Shown: positions 1 to 9,123 of the stretch, piece after piece
How positions within the stretch are numbered: the first letter of the stretch is position 1
How the letters are laid out: every line of letters begins with the position of its first letter
Origin: JADGGM01 sp027307005
GTDB taxonomy: Bacteria > Gemmatimonadota > Gemmatimonadetes > Gemmatimonadales > Gemmatimonadaceae
DNA: 64,000 nucleotides
Direction of reading: 5' to 3'
Assembly: GCA_035455745.1 (NCBI GenBank)
Contig: DATIEP010000072.1
Location: forward strand, 1 to 64,000
Made by a program: the position numbers and the translations under genes
The notes under the pieces: model-generated
The model's database searches: none
Told to the model about the DNA's origin: nothing
Seen by the model: only the letters and a program-made list of their open reading frames with translations

Positions 1-189
1 GGCTTCATCGAGACGGATATGACAGCTGCCATGACACCCGAAGCGCGTACGAGCCTGTCGAAGCAGATCCCGCTCGAGCGCCTGGGTACGCCCAACGATA
101 TTGCCGGCCTAGTTGGCTTTCTTGCGTCGGAATACGCCACATATATCACCGGACAAGTGTTCGTCGTCGACGGCGGGATGGTCATGTGA
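1..189 (+). CDS. fabG: 3-oxoacyl-ACP reductase, C-terminal fragment cut by the window edge
   Basis: The first 62 codons in frame 1 end at a TGA at 187-189. They read as the C-terminus of an SDR-family reductase: GFIETDM near the start, then LGTPNDIAG, LASEYATYITGQ and the closing VDGG typical of FabG. FabG reduces 3-oxoacyl-ACP with NADPH in fatty acid elongation. The catalytic Ser-Tyr-Lys part lies outside the window. The next genes, acpP and fabF, make the classical fab order, which supports FabG over another SDR. Confidence 0.9.
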   Translation, partial: GFIETDMTAAMTPEARTSLSKQIPLERLGTPNDIAGLVGFLASEYATYITGQVFVVDGGMVM

Positions 190-256
190 CATCCCTCGTC
201 GTGACGCAGTAGATTTCCCGTAACCAGTCAAACCGCAGAGGAGAGGACGCACGCCC

Positions 257-499
257 ATGGCCGACAACAACGCCCAGAAAGTCCGCGACATCATCGAGAA
301 GGAGCTTGGAGTGGAGCGCGAGAAGCTTTCCGACGATGCGAGCTTTATCGAGGACCTCGGTGCGGACAGCCTCGATATCGTGGAGCTGGTGATGGAGTTC
401 GAGAAGGAGTTCAACATCGACATTCCCGACGAAGATGCGGAGAAGTTGCGCACCGTTGGCGATGCGATGAACTACCTCAAGACCAAGGTCAAGGAGTAG
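257..499 (+). CDS. acpP: acyl carrier protein
   Basis: This is an 80-residue acidic protein with the standard ACP length. The phosphopantetheine site is the DSL motif with Ser38 (GADSLDIVELVMEFE). It carries acyl chains as thioesters through fatty acid synthesis and supplies acyl-ACP to the lipid A acyltransferases encoded at 54-60 kb. The ATG at 257 is preceded by a purine-rich stretch (GAGGAGAGG) about ten bases upstream. The TAG stop overlaps the fabF start by one base. The 67-base gap after fabG could hold a promoter, but none is clear. Confidence 0.97.
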   Translation: MADNNAQKVRDIIEKELGVEREKLSDDASFIEDLGADSLDIVELVMEFEKEFNIDIPDEDAEKLRTVGDAMNYLKTKVKE

Positions 500-1746
500 T
501 GGCGAAGCGGAGGGTCGTCGTCACCGGCCTCGGGGCCGTGACGCCCGTCGGCAACGACGTGGCGACGACGTGGCGCGCCCTCCTCGATGGAAAATCGGGC
601 GCGGGACCGATCAGCAAGTTCGATCCCGAGCGCTTTGCCGTGCGGTTCGCGTGCGAGGTCAAGAATTTCGATCCGCTGCAGTACATGGATCGGAAGGAGG
701 TGAAGCGGTCCGATCTCTTCACGCAGTACGCGGTGGCCGCTGCCACGCAGGCGATGCACGACGCCGGGTTGGACAACGGGGCGCAGTACGACCCCGATCG
801 GTTAGGCGTGATCATTGCCAGCGGCATCGGCGGCCTCAAGACGTTCGAGGAGCAGCACGACAACTTCCGCGAGCGCGGACCCGACAAGGTGTCGGCGTTC
901 TTCATTCCGATGTTCATCTCGGACATCGCCGCGGGCATCGTGAGCATGCAGTTCAACGCGCGCGGGCCGAACTACGCGACGGTGTCGGCGTGCGCATCGA
1001 GCGCGCACGCGGTCGGCGAAGCGTTCCGCACCATTCAATACGGCGACGCCGACCTCATGATCGCGGGCGGCGCCGAGGCCACCGTCTCGCCGATGGCGAT
1101 CAGCGGCTTCGCGAACATGAAGGCGCTGTCCGAACGCAACGACGAGCCGGAGACGGCATCGCGTCCATTCGACGCGACGCGCGACGGATTCGTGATGGGC
1201 GAAGGGTCGGCGGCGGTGGTGCTCGAAGAATTGGAGCATGCCAGGAAGCGCGGCGCCCGCATCCACGCCGAGATCGTCGGCTACGGAGCGACCGCGGACG
1301 CGTACCATCTCACGGCGCCATCGCCTAACGGTGAGGGCGCGCAGCGGGCCATGCGCCGCGCGCTGCAGGACGCGTCGCTCACGCCCGAGGACGTGCGCTA
1401 CGTGAACGCGCACGGCACCTCCACGCCGGCCAACGACCTCAACGAAACGCGGGCCATCAAGGCCGTGTTCGATGAAGCGGTGCAGGGACTCAAGGTGAGC
1501 TCCACCAAGTCCTGCACCGGCCACATGCTCGGCGCCGCCGGCGCGGTCGAATTCGTCGCCACCACCCTGGCGGTGCGCGACGGGCGGATTCCGCCCACCA
1601 TCAACTACCGGACGCCGGATCCCGAGTGCGATCTGGATTATACGCCTAACACGGCGATCGAGCGCGACGTCTCCGCCGCGCTGTCCAACAGCTTCGGGTT
1701 CGGCGGACACAACGTCACGCTGGCTGTGAAGCGCTTCGACGATTGA
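499..1746 (+). CDS. fabF: beta-ketoacyl-ACP synthase II
   Basis: This 415-residue condensing enzyme extends acyl-ACP with malonyl-ACP. The nucleophile is Cys165 in VSACASSAH. The two catalytic histidines are in VNAHGTSTPAND and the GHMLGAAGAVE segment, and a GFGGHN loop is near the C-terminus. The GTG start at 499 overlaps the acpP stop (TAGTG) and sits just after AAGGAG inside acpP, a good Shine-Dalgarno match, so the two genes are translationally coupled. Its length fits FabF rather than the shorter FabH. Confidence 0.96.
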   Translation: MAKRRVVVTGLGAVTPVGNDVATTWRALLDGKSGAGPISKFDPERFAVRFACEVKNFDPLQYMDRKEVKRSDLFTQYAVAAATQAMHDAGLDNGAQYDPDRLGVIIASGIGGLKTFEEQHDNFRERGPDKVSAFFIPMFISDIAAGIVSMQFNARGPNYATVSACASSAHAVGEAFRTIQYGDADLMIAGGAEATVSPMAISGFANMKALSERNDEPETASRPFDATRDGFVMGEGSAAVVLEELEHARKRGARIHAEIVGYGATADAYHLTAPSPNGEGAQRAMRRALQDASLTPEDVRYVNAHGTSTPANDLNETRAIKAVFDEAVQGLKVSSTKSCTGHMLGAAGAVEFVATTLAVRDGRIPPTINYRTPDPECDLDYTPNTAIERDVSAALSNSFGFGGHNVTLAVKRFDD

Positions 1747-1748
1747 CC

Positions 1749-2906
1749 ATGGCGCTGCCGCCGGTCCCCGAGATCGACCCCGACCGTATGGGCGATCCCG
1801 CCCTGCGCCCGATTGCCGCGAAGGTCGCGGCCGGCGAACGCCTCTCGGCCGGCGACGGCGCCGCGCTGTTCCGGTCGCCCGATCTGTTAGGCGTCGGCCT
1901 GCTCGCCGATGCCGCCAACCGCGCGATCCACGGCAAGCGCGTCTACTTCGCCGCGAATCAGCACATCAACCCGACCAACGTCTGCATCCTGCGCAAGACG
2001 TGCGTCTTCTGCTCGTACGCACGGCTGCCCAAGGAGAACGGCGCCTACCGGTACACCATGGAGCAGGTGTACGCCGAAGCCGCCGCCAATCCCTACGTGC
2101 GCGAGTTCCATATCGTGGGCGGCCTCGACATGCAGGCCGGCCTCGAGTACTACCGCGAGATGTTCCAGGGGCTCAAGCAGCGCCATCCGCAGGTCCACAT
2201 CAAGGCGCTCACGGCGGTCGAGATCGCGCACATCGCGCGCATCGAGAAGATGTCCATCGAGCAGGTCCTCACCGCGCTGCGCGACGCCGGCCTCGACACG
2301 CTGCCCGGCGGCGGCGCCGAAGTGTTCTCGAAGGGCGTCCGCGCGACCATCGCCGACCGCAAGCTCGCCGCCGAAGACTGGATCAACGTGCACCGCATTG
2401 CCCACGCGCTCGGCATCCGGTCCAACGCGACGATGCTCTACGGCCACGTGGAAACCATCGAGGACCGCATGGAGCACCTGCAGATGCTCCGCGACCTCCA
2501 GGATGAGACGGGCGGCTTCCTCACCTACATTCCGCTCGCCTACCACCCGGACCACAACGAGCTCGGCGTTACGTTAGGCCGTACCGGCACCGCGACGAGC
2601 GGCCACGATGACCTGCGCAACCTCGCCGTCGCGCGGTTGTTCCTGGACAACTTCGCGCACGTGAAAACGCACTGGATCATGGTCACGCAGTTCATCTCGC
2701 AGATCGCGCTCACCTTCGGGGTGAACGATCTCGAGGGCACCGTGGTGCGCGAAAAGATCTATCACGAGGCCGGCGCCCACACGCCCCAGGGCCTCGCCCT
2801 GGACGACGTGCTCAAGTTGATCCGCGGCGCCGGCCGCATCCCCGTCGAGCGCGACTCGCTGTACAACGTGATCCGGACCTTCGAGCCGGACGCCGCCGCC
2901 GCCTAA
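1749..2906 (+). CDS. mqnE: aminofutalosine synthase (radical SAM), menaquinone pathway
   Basis: This 385-residue protein belongs to the CofH/MqnC/MqnE radical-SAM family. MqnE joins the chorismate-derived MqnA product to SAM to make aminofutalosine. The cluster-binding cysteines are C79, C85 and C88, giving a CX5CX2C spacing (CILRKTCVFC) instead of the usual CX3CX2C. HINPTNV before them and GGLDMQ, LPGGGAE and MLYGH after them are family features. The neighbours mqnA and mqnC fix the role as MqnE rather than CofH. I prefer the ATG at 1749 over the in-frame TTG at 1743, which overlaps the fabF stop. The TAA stop lies inside a GCCTAAC heptamer. Residue numbers are from the ATG. Confidence 0.88.
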   Translation: MALPPVPEIDPDRMGDPALRPIAAKVAAGERLSAGDGAALFRSPDLLGVGLLADAANRAIHGKRVYFAANQHINPTNVCILRKTCVFCSYARLPKENGAYRYTMEQVYAEAAANPYVREFHIVGGLDMQAGLEYYREMFQGLKQRHPQVHIKALTAVEIAHIARIEKMSIEQVLTALRDAGLDTLPGGGAEVFSKGVRATIADRKLAAEDWINVHRIAHALGIRSNATMLYGHVETIEDRMEHLQMLRDLQDETGGFLTYIPLAYHPDHNELGVTLGRTGTATSGHDDLRNLAVARLFLDNFAHVKTHWIMVTQFISQIALTFGVNDLEGTVVREKIYHEAGAHTPQGLALDDVLKLIRGAGRIPVERDSLYNVIRTFEPDAAAA

Positions 2907-2907
2907 C

Positions 2908-3765
2908 GTGCGCATCGGCCGCATCCCGTACATCAACTGCTATCCCGTGTACGGCGCCATCGACCGCGGCGTCGTCTCCGTCGCAGGCACGCTCGTGGAT
3001 GGCGTGCCCAGCGAGCTCAACCGGCGCATGACGGCCAACGAGCTCGAGGTGAGCGTCATCTCGGCCGTCGCCTACGCGCGCGATGCCGCCCGCTATCTCC
3101 TGCTCCCGGACCTCGGCATCACATCCGACGGCGCCGTGCGCAGCGTGCTGCTGTTCTCGCGCGTGCCGGCGCCCGAGTTGGGCGGCAAGCGCGTGCTGCT
3201 CTCGCGCAGCTCCATGACCAGCGTGGCGCTGCTACGCCTCCTCTTCGCCAACGTGTGGCATTCGTCGCCCGAGTTCGCCGCGGGCGACGCCGAGCTCACG
3301 AACGTGGCGCAGTTCGCCAACGAGCAGCATGACGCACGGCTCGTGATCGGCGACGCCGCTCTTCTCCTCAACGCCGCGCGCTTGGGCGCCGCCCCGGACG
3401 CGGCAGACCATGGCGCTCCCTACCCGTACGCTTATGACCTGGGCGCCGAGTGGAAGCGATGGACGGGATTGCCGTTCGTGTTCGCCGTGTGGGTTGCCCA
3501 GCGCTCCGCGCCGGTGCGCGAAGCGCTCGACGTGCATGCGCGGCTCATCGAATCGCGCGACTGGGGACTGACCCATCTCGACCAGCTCGCTGCCCAGGCG
3601 TCTCGCGCCACCGGCGTCGCATTGCACACCTGCGCCGAGTACCTTTCCGGACTGGACTATCGGCTGTCGTACGCGCACCTGGCCGGCCTCACCGATTTCT
3701 TCAGACGGCTTGCCGCGGTCGGCGAAGTACCCGATGGTTCGCTGGCCTTTCTTCCCGCCCGATGA
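2908..3765 (+). CDS. mqnA: chorismate dehydratase, menaquinone pathway
   Basis: This is a 285-residue MqnA/MqnD-family protein with a periplasmic-binding-like fold. The N-terminus (RIGRIPYINCYPVYGAI) and the later SVISAVAYARDA segment are characteristic of MqnA, which dehydrates chorismate to 3-enolpyruvyl-benzoate. The GTG start is one base after the mqnE stop, and the TGA overlaps the mqnC ATG (ATGA). The order mqnE-mqnA-mqnC shows menaquinone is made by the futalosine route. MqnB and MqnD are not in the window. Confidence 0.9.
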   Translation: MRIGRIPYINCYPVYGAIDRGVVSVAGTLVDGVPSELNRRMTANELEVSVISAVAYARDAARYLLLPDLGITSDGAVRSVLLFSRVPAPELGGKRVLLSRSSMTSVALLRLLFANVWHSSPEFAAGDAELTNVAQFANEQHDARLVIGDAALLLNAARLGAAPDAADHGAPYPYAYDLGAEWKRWTGLPFVFAVWVAQRSAPVREALDVHARLIESRDWGLTHLDQLAAQASRATGVALHTCAEYLSGLDYRLSYAHLAGLTDFFRRLAAVGEVPDGSLAFLPAR

Positions 3766-4817
3766 CTATGCGTGACCTCCTCGAGTTCTACACGAACGCG
3801 CCGTTGCTCGAGCTGGGGCTCGAGGCCGATCGCGTGCGCCAGGAGAAGCACCCGCACGGCATCGTCACCTACATCGTCGATCGCAACATCAATTACACGA
3901 ACGTGTGCGTGGCCGATTGCGGCTTCTGCGCGTTCTATCGCCGACCCAAGCACGGCGAGGGCTACACACTCTCGTACGAACAGATCGGCGCCAAAATCGA
4001 TGAAGCCAAAGCGCTCGGCGCCGTTCAGATTCTGATGCAGGGGGGACACAACCCGTACATCCCCTTCGAGTGGTATCTCGAGCTGCTCAAGTACATTAAG
4101 AGGTACCATCCGATTCACATCCACGGATTCAGCCCGAGCGAAGTCGACTTTTTCGCGAAGCTGTTCCGCATGGATGCACGTGAAGTGATCCGTGAGCTCA
4201 TCAAGGCCGGGCTCAATTCCATTCCCGGCGGCGGCGGCGAGATCCTCGTCCAGCGCGTGCGCGACATCGTCGCGAAAAAGAAAGCGGGCGCGGATCGCTG
4301 GCTCGAGATCATGGAGATCGCGCACGAGGAAGGCATGAAGACCAGCGTGACGATGATGTACGGCATCGGCGAGACGCTGGCCGAGCGGTTGGAGCATCTG
4401 CAGCGCGTGCGGGATCTCCAGGCGCGCACGCACGGGTTCACGGCGTTCATCTGCTGGCCGCTGCAGCCCGAAAACACGCCCAAGATGTCGCACCAGCCCA
4501 AGACCGACGCCACCGATTATCTGCGCACGACCGCCATCGCGCGCATCGCGCTCGACAACGTGCCTAACTTGCAGGCCAGTTGGGTCACGATGGGCATGAA
4601 GGTCGGGCAGGTGGCGCTGCGGTTCGGCTGCAACGACTTCGGATCGCTCATGATCGAGGAAAACGTGGTGTCGGCGGCGAACACGACATTCCGCACCACG
4701 ACCGACGAGATGGAGCGGCTCATCCGCGACGCCGGGTTCACAGCCGCGCGTCGACGACAGGACTACTCGATCATCGCGCCGGCGGCAACGCCAGAGTCCG
4801 CGACGGTGGCGGCGTAG
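3762..4817 (+). CDS. mqnC: cyclic dehypoxanthinyl futalosine synthase (radical SAM)
   Basis: This 351-residue radical-SAM enzyme cyclises dehypoxanthine futalosine in menaquinone synthesis. The cluster cysteines are C49, C53 and C56 in a regular CX3CX2C (CVADCGFC) followed by AFYRRP. The conserved segments LMQGGHNP, HGFSPSEV, SIPGGGGEI and MMYGIGET are present. The ATG at 3762 overlaps the mqnA stop, which fixes the start although the frame stays open far upstream. The regular spacing contrasts with the odd spacing of MqnE two genes earlier. Confidence 0.94.
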   Translation: MTMRDLLEFYTNAPLLELGLEADRVRQEKHPHGIVTYIVDRNINYTNVCVADCGFCAFYRRPKHGEGYTLSYEQIGAKIDEAKALGAVQILMQGGHNPYIPFEWYLELLKYIKRYHPIHIHGFSPSEVDFFAKLFRMDAREVIRELIKAGLNSIPGGGGEILVQRVRDIVAKKKAGADRWLEIMEIAHEEGMKTSVTMMYGIGETLAERLEHLQRVRDLQARTHGFTAFICWPLQPENTPKMSHQPKTDATDYLRTTAIARIALDNVPNLQASWVTMGMKVGQVALRFGCNDFGSLMIEENVVSAANTTFRTTTDEMERLIRDAGFTAARRRQDYSIIAPAATPESATVAA

Positions 4818-4883
4818 CGCTTGCCGCGCACCGGACGTCGAGCCGGTGCGATGCATCCACCTTCGAGCATGGCGCGAGACCGA

Positions 4884-5375
4884 ATGGCCACACGCTGCGG
4901 CATCGGCTACGACTCGCACCGCCTCGTTCCGGGCGGACCTCTCAAACTGGGCGGCGTCGCCATTCCGGCGACCGTCTCCCTCTCGGGCCACTCCGACGGC
5001 GACGCCGTCGCCCACGCCATCACGGACGCGGTGTTAGGCGCGGCGGGTGCAGGCGACATCGGCGAGATGTTTCCCGATGCCGACCCCGCCAATCGCAATC
5101 GCGACTCCATGGATATGCTGCGTCTCGCCGTGTCCCGCGCCGCGATGCACGGCTGGCGCCCGGCGCACGTGGATGTCACCGTGATCGCCGAGCGGCCGCG
5201 TCTCGCGCCGCACCGCGACGCGATGCGCGCGGCGCTGGCGGCCGCGTTGGGCATCGAACCCGGCGCCGTGAGCGTCAAGGGCAAGACCAACGAGGGCATG
5301 GGCTGGATCGGGCGCGGCGAAGGGGTCGCGTGCATCGCCGTCGCCACCCTCGAACAGCGGGTCCAAACCGAGTGA
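4884..5375 (+). CDS. ispF: 2-C-methyl-D-erythritol 2,4-cyclodiphosphate synthase
   Basis: This 163-residue MEP-pathway enzyme forms the cyclic diphosphate on the way to isopentenyl diphosphate, which also feeds the menaquinone side chain. Metal ligands are Asp10 and His12 (GIGYDSHRL) and His44 (AHAITDAVLGAAG). SGHSDGD and the C-terminal KGKTNEGMGWIGRGEG segment are standard. I chose the ATG at 4884, 15 codons after another ATG at 4869, because homologues start just before GIGYD. The stop overlaps the xer GTG (GTGA). Confidence 0.93.
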   Translation: MATRCGIGYDSHRLVPGGPLKLGGVAIPATVSLSGHSDGDAVAHAITDAVLGAAGAGDIGEMFPDADPANRNRDSMDMLRLAVSRAAMHGWRPAHVDVTVIAERPRLAPHRDAMRAALAAALGIEPGAVSVKGKTNEGMGWIGRGEGVACIAVATLEQRVQTE

Positions 5376-6325
5376 CCCGCCAGGCGACCGCGCACCCCCG
5401 CGCGAACGCGCCGCTTGCGTTAGGCGACGACCTGGCCCGCGCGTTCTCGCTCGAGCGCTTCCAGGACTTTCTCCACGTGGAGCGAGGCTCCGCCCGCGCG
5501 ACGAACGAGGCCTACGCGCTCGACCTCGCGCGCTTTGTCACGTTCATGCGCGTGAAGGGCGCCACGCGTCCCGCCGGCGTCACGCCGGCGCTGCTCCGCG
5601 ACTTCGTGTATCACTTGAAGGACCTCGGCCTCGCGCCGACGTCCATTCGCCGCAACATCTCGGCGGTGCGAACGTACTTTCGCTTCCTCGTCGCCGAGGG
5701 CGAGATCGCGCAGGATCCGAGCGACCGCCTCGAGACGCCCAAGCGATGGCTCACGCTGCCCGACGTGCTCAGCGTGCACGAGACGGAGCGTCTGCTGGCC
5801 GCGCCCACGCTGGACGACCCGCTCGCGTTTCGAGACCGCGCCATGCTCGAGCTCGCCTACGGCGCCGGCCTTCGCGTTTCCGAGTGGGTCACGCTCGGCG
5901 TGAAAGATCTAATGCTCGACGACGGTCTGGTGCGTGTGTTCGGAAAAGGCAGCAAGGAGCGGCTCGTGCCCATCGGACGGCGCGCGATCGGAGCCGTGGC
6001 CATGTACGTGCGCGAGCTCAGGCCGCGCTTGGAGCACGGAGCAGGCAAGGGCATGCTGCTGCTCAACGCGCACGGCAAGCCGCTCACGCGCATGGGCGCG
6101 TGGAAGATTCTGCGCAAGTACGTCGAGCGCGCCGGCATCACCAAACGCGTCACGCCGCACACCCTTCGCCACACGTTCGCCACGCACCTGCTCGAGCACG
6201 GCGCGGACCTGCGCGCGGTCCAGGAGATGCTGGGCCACGCGGACATCGCGACCACGCAGATCTACACGCACGTGGACCGCGAGTACCTGCGATCGGTGCA
6301 CAAGCAGTATCATCCGCGGGGCTGA
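5372..6325 (+). CDS. xerD: Xer-type site-specific tyrosine recombinase
   Basis: This 317-residue phage-integrase-family protein has an N-terminal SAM-like core-binding domain (about 25-115) and a C-terminal catalytic domain. All catalytic residues are visible: Arg168 (AGLRVSEW), Lys192 (GKGSKERLVP), His263 and Arg266 (HTLRHTFATHLL), His289 (LGHADIATTQ) and the nucleophile Tyr298 (IYTHV). The GTG start overlaps the ispF stop, so the much longer open frame upstream is not part of it. XerC/XerD resolve chromosome dimers at dif. A dif-like site lies about 25 kb away at 31686-31713. XerD against XerC cannot be settled from sequence alone. Confidence 0.88.
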   Translation: MTRQATAHPRANAPLALGDDLARAFSLERFQDFLHVERGSARATNEAYALDLARFVTFMRVKGATRPAGVTPALLRDFVYHLKDLGLAPTSIRRNISAVRTYFRFLVAEGEIAQDPSDRLETPKRWLTLPDVLSVHETERLLAAPTLDDPLAFRDRAMLELAYGAGLRVSEWVTLGVKDLMLDDGLVRVFGKGSKERLVPIGRRAIGAVAMYVRELRPRLEHGAGKGMLLLNAHGKPLTRMGAWKILRKYVERAGITKRVTPHTLRHTFATHLLEHGADLRAVQEMLGHADIATTQIYTHVDREYLRSVHKQYHPRG

Positions 6326-6341
6326 CCGGGACGGACGCGTC

Positions 6342-6913
<572 letters not shown>

Positions 6914-6920
<7 letters not shown>

Positions 6921-8401
6921 GACGCCTCGTCGCGCTCCTGCTGGCCGTGAGCTCGCCGCTCGCGGCCCAACAGGCGCACGAACGTGTGTACGTCCGGCAC
7001 GCGGCGCCCATCCCATCGGGGCCGGTGATTGCCGACGCGCTCGCGCACCCGTACGTGACGCGCTACGAGAAGTGGAACACGCGATTGTTCAAGGACAGCG
7101 TGTTCGCGACCTCGGTGGTCGTCGTAGGCAGCGATGCGACGGTGGCGAGCACGGTCCATGGCGACGTGCTCGTGCTCGAGGGCAACGTGTTCCTGCGGCC
7201 GGGCGCGCACATCGACGGCCGGGCGATTGCCGTGGGCGGCCGCGTGTACGACTCGCACGACGCAACCGTGGTGGGCGGCAAGCTCTCGTATCCGGATGTG
7301 CGCATCGATGCGGACACGACGAAAGACGGCATCGCGCTCGACTACGTGTCGCCCGCGGGTCCCGAGCTGGCCGGCATCTTCACGCTGCCCATGTTGTTCG
7401 GGTTCCGCGTGCCGAGTTACGACCGCGTCGAGGGACTTTCGGCGGTCTGGGGACCGCGGCTGTCTCTGTTAGGCGACCACCTCCGCATCGATCCGACGGT
7501 CACCTATCGCAGCGATCTGGGTATGTGGGATCCGGAGGCGGGCATCGATGTGCCGCTGGGTCCCGACTGGCTCATCTCCGGCGACGCGGGTCGCTCCACG
7601 CTGAGCAACGACGAGTGGATCGAGCCCGGGCCGGAGAACTCGATCGGGGTGCTGGCGATCGGCCACGACTATCGCAACTACTGGCGCGCCGACCGGTTTC
7701 GCGGAACGATCACGCACACGTGGGCGGCCAGGTCCGGCCAGTTCTCGTTAGACGCCGGCGCCGCGACCGAACGCGACTGGTCGGTGCGGGCGGGTGGGCC
7801 GTGGAGCATCACCGGCTCGGCGGCGACGGACGGCATGCTGCGGCCGAATCCGTCGATCGAGCACGGGCGCATTTCGTCGGTCATCGGCGACGCGGCGGCA
7901 GCCTATCAATTCGGCGATGTGAAGCTTTCCGGCGACGTCGGCGTCGAGCGTCCCTTCGACACGCCGTTCGGCGAGCGCTTCACGCAGACGACGTTCGACG
8001 CCGACGTGTCGTTCCCGACCTTTGCGACGCAGCATTTCGCGATCCACGCGCACGGCGTGCTCACGGCCGGCGACACGGCGCCCCCGCAGCGGTTCGCGTA
8101 TCTGGGCGGCGCGGGGACGCTCCCGACGCTGGATGTGCTGTCGTTAGGCGGCGACCATCTGCTGTACTTGCTCGGCGTGTACACCATTCCGATCACCGGC
8201 CTCAAGGTGAAGTACCTCGGCGCGCCGACCATCGTGCTGCGCGACGCATTCGGGTCGGCCGGGGTCGGCAGGCTGCCGAGGTTCGAGCAGAATCTGGGCG
8301 CGCGGCTCGGATTCTCGTTCTTCTTCGTCGGCTACGATTTCGACCCGCGCACGCATCGCGATGCGGTGGGCTTCGGGATCCGCGTGCCGGGGCAGCACTA
8401 G
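6914..8401 (+). CDS. outer-membrane beta-barrel protein with a repeat-rich periplasmic segment, function unknown
   Basis: This 495-residue protein has a clear signal peptide (MLRRLVALLLAVSSPLAAQQ). A stretch around residues 75-120 repeats short V/G-rich turns (VVVGSDATV, GDVLVLEGNVFLRPGAHIDGRA, VGGRV), resembling bactofilin-like beta-helix repeats. The rest alternates polar and hydrophobic residues with frequent aromatic and Gly-Asp turns, as in 12-16-strand barrels. It ends in strand-like FFFVGYDFDPRTHRDAVGFGIRV before a short tail. It looks surface-exposed or outer-membrane-embedded. I do not recognise a specific family. It overlaps pabA by seven bases. Confidence 0.7.
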
Positions 8402-8493
8402 CGAACCACGTCTGAGTTTGCGGCGATACGGGCGCGATGTCCCGCCCCCGCAGCCGAGCGATCCGCGCCCCGTCCCGTGTGCCCGCGCCGTGT

Positions 8494-8510
8494 CCGCTCT
8501 TCATGAGCGG
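8494..8510. terminator. short hairpin between convergent genes
   Basis: CCGCTC-TTCAT-GAGCGG forms a six-base-pair stem in the 121-base gap between the barrel gene (+) and the DinB-like gene (-). It has no T-tract, so it is only a candidate shared terminator. Confidence 0.3.
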
Positions 8511-8522
8511 AGAAGCGAGGAC

Positions 8523-9035
8523 TTACCGCTTCGGTTTCTTGGGCGGCTGCCACCACCAAATCCGATCCATCGCCTCGCGCGGCAAACGCGCGCCCAACTG
8601 ACGCGCCGCGAGGATCAGCTGGCCGCGGTGGTGGGCTTCGTGTGCGATGAAGTAGGACAGCACGTGGCCGACATCGAGCGGGAGATTCCGCCACGCGTAT
8701 TTCGCCGTGGCCGGCACCCGGCCGCCCGCCTCCAACCCGACGCGCAACAGGTCCTCGATGCCCGTGTCGCTCGCCGGCAGCGCGGCGAGAACGTCCCGGC
8801 GCGTCGCCTTGAACGGGCTCACGCGCGGCGGCCTGGCAACGCCTAACGGCACGCCGAGCGTGTTGATCCAGCCGCTGCGCGAGTTGTGCAAGTGCGCGGC
8901 CACCATGCGCACCGTGCGCCGCGGAAGGCCGGGCAGGGGCTCGGCCCAGATGCTGGGCGGCAGGCTCTGCACGAGGAGCCGCGTGATGCGGCAGCTCGTG
9001 CGCCACGGCTCGAGAATCAAGTCGGCCGTCGGCAC
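8523..9035 (-). CDS. DinB-like / DUF664-type four-helix protein
   Basis: About 170 residues from a GTG at 9035, which is one possible start; another GTG lies at 9065. DinB/YfiT-type metal-binding bundle features are visible: an early helix with MVAAHLHNSRSGWINTLG carrying one histidine, and the late HEAHHRGQLILAARQLG motif carrying the other two. The family includes thiol-dependent transferases (for example bacillithiol S-transferases) and many unassigned proteins. The substrate is unknown. A bshC gene at 49-51 kb makes a bacillithiol link possible but unproven. It is the last gene of the - strand island. Confidence 0.75.
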   Translation of the reverse strand: MPTADLILEPWRTSCRITRLLVQSLPPSIWAEPLPGLPRRTVRMVAAHLHNSRSGWINTLGVPLGVARPPRVSPFKATRRDVLAALPASDTGIEDLLRVGLEAGGRVPATAKYAWRNLPLDVGHVLSYFIAHEAHHRGQLILAARQLGARLPREAMDRIWWWQPPKKPKR

Positions 9036-9123
9036 CGGTCCAGAAGCGGGAGATGTCCTTCGCACGCCGAGATCTTCGCACGAGCCCGCCGCGCGCGCAA
9101 CCCTCGAGAGCGACGCGGTGCGC

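Noticed and set aside
4580..5371. Open frame extending the Xer recombinase upstream by 264 codons
   Set aside because: It reads through ispF in another frame; the GTG overlapping the ispF stop gives the normal Xer length.
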